Assembly (NCBI GenBank): GCA_964386525.1 | Contig: CAYLSO010000035.1 | Span: forward strand, 1-19,710 | Length of the DNA: 19,710 nucleotides | Source of the DNA: CAYLSO01 sp964386525 | GTDB taxonomy: Bacteria > Eisenbacteria > RBG-16-71-46 > DASYSL01 | Direction of reading: 5' to 3' | Program-made: the position numbers and the translations under genes | The notes under the pieces: generated by a model | What the model was told of the DNA's origin: nothing | The model's database searches: none | Seen by the model: the letters and a program-made list of their open reading frames with translations, nothing else | In this document: positions 5,581 to 13,220 of the stretch, in pieces | Position numbering within the stretch: position 1 is the first letter of the stretch | Layout: every line of letters begins with the position of its first letter

Positions 5581-6878
5581 GCCCGCACCGCGCCGAACGC
5601 GCGCAGCGCCTCCTCGAGGTCTTCCGAGGTGTGGGCGGCGGTAGCGCAGAGGCGCAGGCGCGCGCTGCCCGGGGGCACTGCCGGGGGGACGATGGCCGTC
5701 GTGAACACGCCCGCGTCGAGGAGACGGCGGGCGAGGCGATAGGCCTCGACGTCGTCCCCGACGATCACCGGCACCAGAGCCGTGCTCGAGCGGCCGATGT
5801 CCCAGCCCTGGGCTGCGAGCCCCTCCCGGAGCCGGTCGGCGTTGCGCCGCAGCCGTGCGATTCGCTGCGGCTCGCGCGCCATGACCGCCAGGGCCGCCCG
5901 CGCGGCGGCGGTCGACGCGGGACAGAGAGCGGCCGAGAACATGAACGGCGCGACGCCGTGCTGGAGGTAGATGACCAGCTCGCGCGACCCGGCGATGTAT
6001 CCGCCGGTTGCCGGGATGGTCTTCGACAGCGATCCGGTCCAGATCTCGGCGCAGGAACCGGGCAGGCCGAAGTGCTCGTTGAGGCCGCGGCCGGTGGCCC
6101 CCAGCAGGCCGAGCGTGTGGGCCTCGTCGACGAGCAGGAAAGCCGCGTGCTCCTCCTTGAGCGCGACGATCTCGGGGAGCGGGCAGACGTCGCCGTCCAT
6201 CGAGTAGACGCCCTCGACGGCGATCAGTCGGCGGCGAACCTGGGCGGTCGCCTCGAGCGCCGAGCGCAGCGAGCCGACGTCGTTGTGGGCGAAGGTCCGG
6301 ACTGGCACGCGCGTCACGTGGCAGCCCTCGAGGACGCTGCGGTGGATGTACTCGTCGGCGAGGACCAGGTCGCGCGGTCCGAACAGCGCGGCGATGCCGC
6401 CGACGTTGGCCGCGTAGCCCGAGCTCAAAGTGAGGGCGGCCTCAGTCTGCTTGAAGGCCGCGAGATCGGCCTCGAGCTCGCGATGCAGGGCGTTCGTCCC
6501 GGTCAGCAGGCGCACACCGCCGGTGCCGGTCCCGTACTGCCCGACGGCGGCGACGGCGGCGGCGTTGATGTCCGGGTGGCCGATGAGATCGAGGTAGTCG
6601 TAGGAGGAGAACATGAAGAGCGTGCGGCCCTGGAGCTCGACGTGCGCCCCGTCCAGGCGCCTCAGGGCCTGCTGGTAGGAGTAGAGGCGGGTGCGCACGC
6701 CCCAGCCCACGACGTCGAACCAGCGTCTGGCCGCCGCCACGTCGAGCAGCCCGCCGACCGGGGCGGTCCATCCCCCGGGATCGTCGAAGAAGCCCCCGAA
6801 GGGATCCTCGACCACGCCCGGCGCGTACCGGGTCTCGGGGCGGGCCTGCGGGATGAGGGTGGCCGGGGACTCGTCCAT
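5577..6878 (-). CDS. Alpha-oxoamine synthase (serine palmitoyltransferase / KBL / BioF family)
   Basis: This is a PLP enzyme that condenses an amino acid with an acyl thioester and releases CO2, giving an amino-ketone. The 433-residue protein has all the fold-type-I hallmarks: FSSYDYL near residue 90, the glycine-rich GTGTGGVRLLTGT (116-128), the conserved ALTLSSGYAAN, LVDEAHTLGLLGATGRG (with the PLP-binding Asp and His, about 249-265) and SLSKTIPATGGYIAG with the Schiff-base Lys286. An ~85-residue N-terminal part ending YSYQQALRRLDG resembles that of serine palmitoyltransferase-like members. The ATG at 6878 was chosen over a GTG six bases upstream because GAGG is well spaced before it. There is no other biotin or threonine-degradation gene nearby. 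The lipid-enzyme neighbours favour a long-chain-base or amino-lipid role, but family alone cannot fix the substrate. Confidence 0.85.
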   Translation of the reverse strand: MDESPATLIPQARPETRYAPGVVEDPFGGFFDDPGGWTAPVGGLLDVAAARRWFDVVGWGVRTRLYSYQQALRRLDGAHVELQGRTLFMFSSYDYLDLIGHPDINAAAVAAVGQYGTGTGGVRLLTGTNALHRELEADLAAFKQTEAALTLSSGYAANVGGIAALFGPRDLVLADEYIHRSVLEGCHVTRVPVRTFAHNDVGSLRSALEATAQVRRRLIAVEGVYSMDGDVCPLPEIVALKEEHAAFLLVDEAHTLGLLGATGRGLNEHFGLPGSCAEIWTGSLSKTIPATGGYIAGSRELVIYLQHGVAPFMFSAALCPASTAAARAALAVMAREPQRIARLRRNADRLREGLAAQGWDIGRSSTALVPVIVGDDVEAYRLARRLLDAGVFTTAIVPPAVPPGSARLRLCATAAHTSEDLEEALRAFGAVRA

Positions 6879-6885
6879 CGTCACC

Positions 6886-8409
6886 TCACGCGCTGCCCGC
6901 CCGGCGGCCGATCGGCTCGGCCGGCACGGCGGGCGCTGGGGGAGTCGTCTGGCGCATCGGCTCCGGAGGCCGGGCCAGCCCGGGCCAGGCGGGGCCGCGC
7001 TCCATGGCCCGGGCCAGCTCCCGCGGGCGATGGTGCTTGTGGGCGCCCCGCATCTGCCGCCAGATCCGCAGCGTGCCGATCCACAGCCGCAGATAGCGCG
7101 GCGACCACACCGGCGGCCGCGTGCGCAGCGTAAGCCGGTCGGCCCGGCGGATGTTGACCGCGGTCCGCACGTAGAGGCGGACCAGGGAGCGGTAGTACTC
7201 GCGCAGCGGCACGCGGGTCGGGAGCAGGATGTGGCTCAGGTCGAAGAGGCCGTGGGCCCGGGGGCTCACGGTCAGGCGGTCGCGCTGCTGCTCCCAGACG
7301 TCCGTGCCGGGCAGCGGGGTGAGCGGCGATATGTTGAGGTAGTAGAGGCCGCTCTCGTCGATGAACCGCCACAGCCGCTCCCAATCCTCGGGCCCGTAGT
7401 CGGGCTGCGTGATGATCGAGCCGTAGGTGTCGATGCGGTGGCGGCGCAGGATGGCCATGGCCTCGCGGTTCTGCTCCACCGTGGTGTGCTTGGCCATCGC
7501 GTCGAGCTCGGGGTCGGTGGCGGCCTCGAGGCCGATGAACACGGCGGTGAGGCCGAGGGCCGCCCATTCGGCGACGATCGCCTCGTTCTCGGCGATGAAG
7601 TCGGCGCGCGCGTAGGCGAGGTACTTCAGGCGGATGCCGTGCTCCCGCAGCAGCGCGGCGAGACGCGCCAGGCGCTCCGGTTGCGTCAGGAAGATGTCGT
7701 CGACGATGTAGACGTCCTCGGCCGCGATGGTCGCCAGCTCGGCGGCGATCGACTCCGGGCTGCGCGAGTAGGCGGGACCGCCGGTCACCCGCCAGGTGTA
7801 GCAGAAGTTGCAGCGGTACCAGCAGCCCCAGGTCGTCTTCACGATCGCCACCGGCCGGTGGAAGAGGTAGTAGTAACGGTGCTGCAGGTGGGCCACCAGG
7901 TCGCGCCGCGGAAAGGGGAGGGAGTCCGGGTCGGGCATGTACGGCCGCGGCGGTGAGAGCACCACCGCCTCGCCGCGCGGCAGCGCCAGACCCGGGACGG
8001 TCGCCAGCGGCCGGCCGGCGGCGTGCGCGGCAAGCACCTCGGGCATGGTGGTCGTCCCGTCCCCGAGGACGACGCAGTCGACAGCCGGGTCCGCGAACGA
8101 CTCCGGGGCGCCGGCGGCGTGGACCCCGCCGACCACCGTGAGGCACGCGGGATTCCACCGCTTGGCGATGCGGCAGAGTCGGATGACCTCGTTCACGCCG
8201 GTGACGTAGGCGCTGGTGCCGATCACGTCGGGGCGGAAGCGGCGCAGCCGCCGCTCGTAGCCGCGCTCGAGGATGAGATCGAGGATCTCGACCTCGTGGC
8301 CGACGCAGCCGGCGGCCACGTACTCGAGCTCGAGGGGCTCGCAGATCATCACGTGCTTGAGCCCCATGGTGTGCCGCGGCACCGGCGGGCGGACCAGCAG
8401 GACTCGCAT
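6886..8409 (-). CDS. Cobalamin-binding radical SAM enzyme, HpnR-like
   Basis: The 507-residue cytoplasmic enzyme has an N-terminal Rossmann-like B12-binding domain (EPLELEYVAA, GHEVEILDL, RPDVIGTSAYVTG, VVGGVHAAG, DCVVLGDG; about 1-135). A radical SAM domain follows, with the [4Fe-4S] motif C196-WYR-C200-NF-C203. Further marks are IVDDIFL, FIGLEAATDPEL and NISPLTPLPGT, and a C-terminal region with RLTVSPRAHGLFDLSHILLPTRVPLREYY. The order and wording of these motifs closely follow the hopanoid C-3 methylase HpnR as I recall it, a family acting on unactivated lipid carbons. The gene follows the second radical SAM gene by 12 bases and has GGAGGGA before its ATG. Its TGA lies inside the ribosome-binding region of the synthase gene. 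The substrate is unknown; lipid methylation or C-C coupling is inferred. Confidence 0.85.
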   Translation of the reverse strand: MRVLLVRPPVPRHTMGLKHVMICEPLELEYVAAGCVGHEVEILDLILERGYERRLRRFRPDVIGTSAYVTGVNEVIRLCRIAKRWNPACLTVVGGVHAAGAPESFADPAVDCVVLGDGTTTMPEVLAAHAAGRPLATVPGLALPRGEAVVLSPPRPYMPDPDSLPFPRRDLVAHLQHRYYYLFHRPVAIVKTTWGCWYRCNFCYTWRVTGGPAYSRSPESIAAELATIAAEDVYIVDDIFLTQPERLARLAALLREHGIRLKYLAYARADFIAENEAIVAEWAALGLTAVFIGLEAATDPELDAMAKHTTVEQNREAMAILRRHRIDTYGSIITQPDYGPEDWERLWRFIDESGLYYLNISPLTPLPGTDVWEQQRDRLTVSPRAHGLFDLSHILLPTRVPLREYYRSLVRLYVRTAVNIRRADRLTLRTRPPVWSPRYLRLWIGTLRIWRQMRGAHKHHRPRELARAMERGPAWPGLARPPEPMRQTTPPAPAVPAEPIGRRAGSA

Positions 8410-8421
8410 CGTCCCTCCGTG

Positions 8422-9765
8422 CTAGACGATCCCCGGGGTGATCCCGTGGGCCAGGTGGCTGCGGTAGTGCAGGTTCACGCCCGCCACGAAGGCGCGCAGG
8501 CGCGGCCCCAGGGAGGCGTGGTTACGGTGTAGCCGCTTCCACATCCCGCGCCAGGTGAACAGGTTCTGGTACATCTCCCAGAAGCCGGCCTCGAGCTGCT
8601 CGGGCGTGAGGTGGCGCGGGCGGAACACGGCGCGCCCGCCCGTGTACAGACTGAAGTCGCGGTGCAGGATGCGGCCCTCGTGCTCGAGCTCCTGGTAGAG
8701 GGGCGTGCCGGGCACCGGGGTGAGGATGTGCACCCGCGGCAGCGAGATCTCGTTGTCGACGATGAACCGCAAGGTGCGTTCGAAGACCGTGTCGTCGTCG
8801 CCGTCGAAGCCGACGATCATCTCGGTCGACACGTCGATGCCGTGCGAGCGGATGGCGCGGACCGCCTCGCCGTAGCGCTCCGGGCGATTCCACGGCTTCT
8901 CGACCAGCTGCAGGCTCGCCTCGCTCGTCGACTCGATCCCGAAGGAGAGCAGGCGGCAGCCGCTGCGGCGCGCCAAGGAGAGCATGGCCGGACGCTCGGC
9001 GATCTGCAGGCTGCACTGGCTCATCCAGACGATCTTCTCCGGGATCAGCGCTTCGCAGAGGGCGGCGAAGTAGTCCCAGTCGACACCGATGTTGTCGTCG
9101 ATGAAGGCGATGTAGCGGGTCCCGCCGCGCTGGGCGAGGCGGACATCGCGGACCACCTGGTCGACGGGGCGCGTCCGGTAGCCGCCGGCGTGGAACGCCG
9201 TGACCGAGCAGAAGGTGCAGGAGTACGGGCAACCGCGTGTGGCCTGCACGGGCCGCCACCAGCCCAGGCGGGAGGCGTCGAGCAGGTCGTAGCGCGGCTC
9301 CGGGAGGGTGTCGATGGGGGGGACGCGCTCGGCGCGGTAGATCGAGGCGAGACGGCCCGCCTCGAAATCGGCGACCACCCGGGGCCAGACTTCCTCGGCC
9401 TCGCCGATCACGATCGCGTCGGCGTGCGCCAGCGTCCACTCGGGAGGCGCCAGGCTCGCCGCGACCCCGCCGATGACGACGGGGACGCCGCGCGCGCGGA
9501 ACTCGTCGGCGAGCCGCCACGCTCCCACGATGCCGGACCCCATGCCCGTGAGTCCGACGAGATCCCAGGGCTCGTCGAGCGGGATCTGGTGCACCGATTC
9601 GAAGACCAGGCGCAGCTCGACGTGGGGGGGCGTGACCGCCGCGAGCATCGGCAGCGTGAGGCCGGGAAGGTAGAGCCTGGCCTGCTTGATCGGCCGGCCG
9701 GCGCGATCGAGAGCGGTGGGGCCGATCAGGAGGATGCGGGGTCGCGGCGAACGCACGCCCATCAT
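8422..9765 (-). CDS. Second cobalamin-binding radical SAM enzyme
   Basis: The 447-residue protein starts MMGVRSPRPRILLIGPTALD. It has a B12-binding domain (LPGLTLPMLAAVTP, WDLVGLTGMGSG, VPVVIGGVAASL, AIVIGEAEEVWP; about 1-140). The radical SAM cluster motif is RGC179-PYS-C183-TF-C186, followed by GGYRTRP, FIDDNIG, LLSFGIESTSEASL and EMIVGFDGDDDTVFERT. The C-terminal LHILTPVPGTPLY-type segment (here VHILTPVPGTPLYQELE) is typical of the BchE/HpnP/HpnJ-like group. The ATG at 9765 is preceded by AGGAAGGGAAG. It is the first gene of the six-gene minus-strand set, with a 131-base divergent gap to the plus-strand genes. Having two B12-radical SAM enzymes in one unit suggests sequential tailoring of the same product. 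The exact reaction cannot be told. Confidence 0.85.
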   Translation of the reverse strand: MMGVRSPRPRILLIGPTALDRAGRPIKQARLYLPGLTLPMLAAVTPPHVELRLVFESVHQIPLDEPWDLVGLTGMGSGIVGAWRLADEFRARGVPVVIGGVAASLAPPEWTLAHADAIVIGEAEEVWPRVVADFEAGRLASIYRAERVPPIDTLPEPRYDLLDASRLGWWRPVQATRGCPYSCTFCSVTAFHAGGYRTRPVDQVVRDVRLAQRGGTRYIAFIDDNIGVDWDYFAALCEALIPEKIVWMSQCSLQIAERPAMLSLARRSGCRLLSFGIESTSEASLQLVEKPWNRPERYGEAVRAIRSHGIDVSTEMIVGFDGDDDTVFERTLRFIVDNEISLPRVHILTPVPGTPLYQELEHEGRILHRDFSLYTGGRAVFRPRHLTPEQLEAGFWEMYQNLFTWRGMWKRLHRNHASLGPRLRAFVAGVNLHYRSHLAHGITPGIV

Positions 9766-9796
9766 GGCACTTCCCTTCCTGCGGGGTCCGGACGAC

Positions 9797-9822
9797 GCGC
9801 CGGCCGACATCGCACCCGGCGC
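9797..9822. promoter_or_regulatory. Inverted repeat in the divergent control region
   Basis: GCGCCGG (9797-9803) and CCGGCGC (9816-9822) are exact inverted repeats separated by 12 bases. They sit between the starts of the two divergent gene sets (9765 and 9897). The spacing suits a dimeric repressor operator or a leader hairpin for the minus-strand transcript. In DNA this GC-rich, seven-base arms can occur by chance. Confidence 0.3.
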
Positions 9823-9861
9823 TCCGAGGCCGGGGAAGATTCTCGCACCCCCGAGCGCGAA

Positions 9862-9890
9862 TTGACAGCTCAAACGCGCGGGCCTAGCGT
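9862..9890 (+). promoter_or_regulatory. Promoter predicted to give a leaderless transcript
   Basis: Perfect -35 TTGACA (9862-9867), 17-base spacer, -10 TAGCGT (9885-9890, fits TANNNT). The usual start point about seven bases after the -10 falls on the A of the ATG at 9897. No Shine-Dalgarno-like sequence separates the -10 from the ATG, consistent with leaderless translation. Confidence 0.55.
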
Positions 9891-9896
9891 GGGCTC

Positions 9897-11033
9897 ATGG
9901 GCGGGGGCCGGCTGGCCATCGACGCGGTATCCGGGCGGCACGACGAGCGCGCTTTTGTCGCGTTTCCCTATGCGTTGTATGCCGCCGACGAGTTGTGGGT
10001 CGCCCCGCTTCCCGGGGAGGAGCGCGCCCGCTGGGACGAGCGGCGCAATCCCGCCCTGCGCGGGCGCTGGACCCGCCGCTACCTGGCGCGCCGCGACGGG
10101 CGGGTGGTAGGCCGTGTGGCCGCGATCGAGGATCCGGCGTTCGCCGAGCGCTGGCTGCCTGGCTCCGGGTTCTTCGGCTTCTTCGAATGCGCCGACGATC
10201 CCGAGGCGGCGCGTGGCCTGCTGGAAGCGGCCGCGGCGGCGCTGCGCGGCCGCGGCCTCCGGCACGCGCTCGGCCCCGTGAACCTCTCCACGCATGACGA
10301 GGTGGGCGCTCTCGTCGAGGGGTTCGACTCGCCCCCCATGCTGCTTTCTCCCTACAATCCCCGCTACCTCCCGGCGCTCATCGAAGGGGCCGGATACACG
10401 GCGCGCACCGACTACCGGTCCTACCGGTGGTTGCCGGCGATGGGACTCGCCCCGGCGGCGGCGCGCATCGTGCGGGCCGCCGAGCGCGGTGCCGGGCGCG
10501 CGGTCACCTTGCGGCCCGTCGATCCCCGCCGCTGGGACGAGGAGTGCCGCGTGCTGCACGATCTCTACAACGCGAGCTTCGACGCCGTGTGGGGGTTCGT
10601 GCCGATGTCGTGGGACGAGTTCCGCGCGCGGGCGGAGCAGTTCCGGCCCTTCCTGGCGCCCGAGCTCGTCCGGGTCGCGGAGGCCGACGGCTACGCGGCG
10701 GGATTCGGGCTCGCCCTGCCCGATGCGAACGAGGCGCTGCGCCCGTTGCGCGGCCGGCTCTGGCCGCTCGGCTGGCTGCGGCTGGTGCGCGCGCTGCCCC
10801 GGGTGCGCGGCGCCCGATTCGTGCTCCTCGGCGTGCGTCCCGGATACACCGGGCGGGGGATCGCCGTGCGGCTCGCGGCGGAGGTCGCCGAGGGGTGCCG
10901 GCGCCACGGCGTGCGCTACGGCGAGGTGTCGCTCGTGCGCGAGGGCAACGAGGAGGTCAAGCGCGTGGTCGCCGCCCTGGGCTGCACGCCGCTCAAGACG
11001 TACCGGCTGTATGAGAAGCCGATCGATGGCTGA
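9897..11033 (+). CDS. GNAT-like N-acyltransferase, paralogue of the 15370-16494 protein
   Basis: The 378-residue protein belongs to a conserved two-lobed GNAT-type family of about 370-380 residues with unproven activity. Recognisable blocks are FVAFPYALYAADELWVAPL, GRVAAIEDP, FFGFFECADDPEAARGL (about 92-108), LGPVNLSTHDEVG, VEGFDSPPMLLSPYNPRY, WGFVPMSWDEF and a C-terminal acetyl-CoA-fold-like segment LLGVRPGYTGRGIAVRLAAEVAE, ending RLYEKPI. The segment RPGYTGRGIAVRL looks like the pyrophosphate-binding R/Q-x-x-G-x-G/A motif of GNATs. It opens the plus-strand half of the lipid locus and overlaps the next gene by eight bases. An acyl or acetyl transfer step on the lipid backbone or head group is inferred. 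No Shine-Dalgarno is visible; see the promoter at 9862. Confidence 0.75.
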   Translation: MGGGRLAIDAVSGRHDERAFVAFPYALYAADELWVAPLPGEERARWDERRNPALRGRWTRRYLARRDGRVVGRVAAIEDPAFAERWLPGSGFFGFFECADDPEAARGLLEAAAAALRGRGLRHALGPVNLSTHDEVGALVEGFDSPPMLLSPYNPRYLPALIEGAGYTARTDYRSYRWLPAMGLAPAAARIVRAAERGAGRAVTLRPVDPRRWDEECRVLHDLYNASFDAVWGFVPMSWDEFRARAEQFRPFLAPELVRVAEADGYAAGFGLALPDANEALRPLRGRLWPLGWLRLVRALPRVRGARFVLLGVRPGYTGRGIAVRLAAEVAEGCRRHGVRYGEVSLVREGNEEVKRVVAALGCTPLKTYRLYEKPIDG

Positions 11034-12345
11034 GGCTCGGGCGACGGCAGCCGCGCCTGGCGAGGGCGCTCCGCAGCGCAGTCCCGCGCGGCCGGGCGGC
11101 GAGATGGAGGCGCTGCTCTTCCGCCACGAGGTCTTCCGCTATCTCCTCTCCCGAAGCGTCTACCGCTGGGCGCGCCGCGCGTGGTCGGTGGAACTCGCTC
11201 CGCTCGACCGCGCGCGATTGCCGCGCCCGCGGGCCGAGCGGGCGGGATGGGCCACGGTTCGGGTGCGGCTGGCTGGCGTCTGCGGCACCGACGCGAGCCT
11301 GCTCACCGGGAGCGATTCCCTCTCGCTGGAGCCCGAAGCGACGTATCCGTTCGTGCCCGGGCACGAGGTGGTGGGGGAGGTACTGGAAGTGGCGGGTGCG
11401 GAGGGCTCTTGGCCGGGGCTCCGGCGCGGCATCCGGGTCGCCGTGTGGGCCGCGCTGGGCTGCTGGTCGCGCGACCTCGACCCGCCGTGCCCGCCGTGCC
11501 GCGACGGCTGGGCAGGGTTCTGTGAGCGGCGCGGAGAGGCGTGGCCGGGGCGCGCCCTCGGCATCGGCTTCAGCCGCGAGACCGGCGGCGGCTGGTCGGA
11601 GGAATGCCTGGCGCACTCCACGCAGCTGTGGCCGCTTCCGGACACCGTGGCCGACGAGGACGCGGTGCTGCTCGATCCGGCGGCGACGGCCCTGGCGGCA
11701 GTGCTGCGCACCCAGGATGCACAGCCCGCGGCCAACCTGGTGATCGGGGGTGGCACGATCGGGCTGCTCTGCGTCCACCTGGCGAAGGCCCTCGAGCTGC
11801 CCGGGCACTGGGTCCTCGTGGTCCGGCACGAGTTCCAGAGGGCGTGGGCCGAGCGGCACGGCCACGCGGCCGTGCGGCTCGCGTCGGACGCGCAGTTCCA
11901 CGAGTGGCTCGGGGCGCGGGGGGCCCGCTCGACGCGGGTGCCCGGGTACGGGCCGGTGGTGCGCGGGGTCTTCGACCGCGTCATCAACGCGGCCGGCTCG
12001 CGCCAGGCCTTCCGCTGGGCGCTCGCTGCGGCGGCGCCGCGCGCCACGGTGGGGCTCGTGTCGGCGCCCGCGTCCCTCGCCCGCTTCGATCCCACGCCGA
12101 TCTGGTATCGCGAGCTCACCGTGCGCGGCATCAATGATTACGGCCCGGTGGTGTGGGAGGGCGCGAGCCGCCACCCCTTCGCCGTCCTCCTGCCCCTTCT
12201 CGCGGCCGGACGCTTGAGCCTGCGGGATCTCCTCACGCACACCTTCCCTCTCGCGGCCTACCGGGAGGCGCTGGCGGCGGCGGTCCACCGGAGCCGGAGC
12301 GGCGCGATCAAGGTCGTGTTCCGGCCGGGCGAGGGACGCGGGTGA
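11026..12345 (+). CDS. Zinc-type medium-chain alcohol dehydrogenase
   Basis: This is an NAD(P)-dependent medium-chain dehydrogenase/reductase of the sorbitol/threonine-dehydrogenase type. Visible marks are GVCGTDASLL with the catalytic-zinc Cys86, PGHEVVGEV with His113-Glu114, a structural-zinc-like cluster (Cys146, then C155-PP-C158-RDGWAGF-C166) in which the first Cys is displaced from the usual spacing, and the Rossmann GGGTIGLL (241-248). The 439-residue reading assumes the ATG at 11026, which overlaps the preceding stop. The first 25 residues are Ala/Pro-rich, and a start at 11104 (MEALLF) is an alternative. Its place between an acyltransferase-like gene and a lipid kinase suggests oxidation or reduction of the lipid backbone, such as the 3-keto group, but known 3-ketosphinganine reductases are a different fold (SDR). 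Confidence in family is high, in role low. Confidence 0.8.
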   Translation: MAEARATAAAPGEGAPQRSPARPGGEMEALLFRHEVFRYLLSRSVYRWARRAWSVELAPLDRARLPRPRAERAGWATVRVRLAGVCGTDASLLTGSDSLSLEPEATYPFVPGHEVVGEVLEVAGAEGSWPGLRRGIRVAVWAALGCWSRDLDPPCPPCRDGWAGFCERRGEAWPGRALGIGFSRETGGGWSEECLAHSTQLWPLPDTVADEDAVLLDPAATALAAVLRTQDAQPAANLVIGGGTIGLLCVHLAKALELPGHWVLVVRHEFQRAWAERHGHAAVRLASDAQFHEWLGARGARSTRVPGYGPVVRGVFDRVINAAGSRQAFRWALAAAAPRATVGLVSAPASLARFDPTPIWYRELTVRGINDYGPVVWEGASRHPFAVLLPLLAAGRLSLRDLLTHTFPLAAYREALAAAVHRSRSGAIKVVFRPGEGRG

Positions 12346-13220
12346 GCGGGCCGCGTGATTTCCTCCTGCTGGTGAACGAGCGTGCCGGAGCGGCGCACGG
12401 CCAGGCCGCGGTGCGGCGCGCCGAGGGGGCCCTCGCGGCGGCGGGCGGTCGGACGCGCATGGCCCGGTGCGCTGCGTTCGGAGAGGCGCGCGACGCCCTG
12501 CGGGGGCTGTCTCCCGAAGAGATCCCGGTGGCGGTGGGCGGCGACGGGACCGTGAACCTCATGGTTGGCGCCCTCAGAGCCGAAGGGATGGGCCAGCGTC
12601 CCTTCGGGGTCCTGCCGGCCGGGACGGGAAACGCCTTCGCCCATTCGCTGGGGATCCGGGACACCGAGCAGGCCCTGTGGACGCTGCGGAATGGGTCGGC
12701 GACGCCTCTCGACGTGCTCGCCACGGGCCATCCGGACGCGCCCGTCGCCTTGGTATCCCTGAGTGCGGGCTTCGAGGCGCGGTTCCTCCGGCAACTGGCG
12801 GCGCGGCGGGCTCCCTGGAGGCTGTGGTCGGCGGGCGTCGCCCTGGCGCTCTCGGCCGGCCGGCGTTGCTCCGGCGTCCGTATGACCGCCAACGGGGCGG
12901 AGCTGCTGGCGCCGGGCGAGTCTTTCTACTCCGCGGGTTTCTACAACATGCCGCGCTACGCCTTCGGGCGCGAGGTCGTCCCGGAGGCGGACCCCCGCGA
13001 CGGCGAAGCGCACGCCGTCGTCTACGAGGTGCCCGGGGCCTACTGGCGCACGCTCGGCCGCGGGCGCGGCGAAGCGGCAGCGCCGCGGGTGCGACGGCGC
13101 CGTTTTCGCCAGGCGCGAATCGAGTCCGCGGAGCCGCTCCAGGTGGATGGCGAGTCGGTCTGTGCGGGGAACTTCGACGTCCGGGTCGAACCGGCGGCGA
13201 TCCGGGTGCTCGCTCCTTAG
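12342..13220 (+). CDS. Diacylglycerol-kinase / sphingosine-kinase-family lipid kinase
   Basis: This is an ATP-dependent lipid kinase of the DAGK catalytic-domain family (YegS/DgkB/sphingosine kinase). The 292-residue protein shows VNERAG near residue 11, the nucleotide-binding VAVGGDGTVN (63-72) and LPAGTGNAFA (91-100), a substrate-domain LSAGFEARF, and the C-terminal pattern EPLQVDGESVCAGNFDVRVEP. The GTG start at 12342 overlaps the dehydrogenase TGA (GTGA) and has GAGGGA five bases upstream. Earlier in-frame starts would run back through the dehydrogenase gene and were rejected. It is the last gene of the plus-strand set. Phosphorylation of diacylglycerol, a long-chain base or a ceramide-like lipid is expected; the product could feed the cytidylyltransferase of the divergent operon. 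No membrane segment is seen. Confidence 0.85.
   Translation: MSGPRDFLLLVNERAGAAHGQAAVRRAEGALAAAGGRTRMARCAAFGEARDALRGLSPEEIPVAVGGDGTVNLMVGALRAEGMGQRPFGVLPAGTGNAFAHSLGIRDTEQALWTLRNGSATPLDVLATGHPDAPVALVSLSAGFEARFLRQLAARRAPWRLWSAGVALALSAGRRCSGVRMTANGAELLAPGESFYSAGFYNMPRYAFGREVVPEADPRDGEAHAVVYEVPGAYWRTLGRGRGEAAAPRVRRRRFRQARIESAEPLQVDGESVCAGNFDVRVEPAAIRVLAP

Noticed and set aside
9766..9873. A 36-codon N-terminal extension of the second radical SAM protein
   Set aside because: The ATG at 9765 has AGGAAGGGAAG before it, and the extra residues match nothing in the family.
8611..10110. Long plus-strand open frames opposite the second radical SAM gene
   Set aside because: No domain is recognisable and the radical SAM gene on the minus strand has complete motifs.
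12153..12341. An in-frame extension of the lipid kinase by 63 codons upstream
   Set aside because: It lies wholly inside the dehydrogenase gene, reads as Arg/Pro-rich shadow protein, and the GTG at 12342 has its own Shine-Dalgarno and stop-start overlap.
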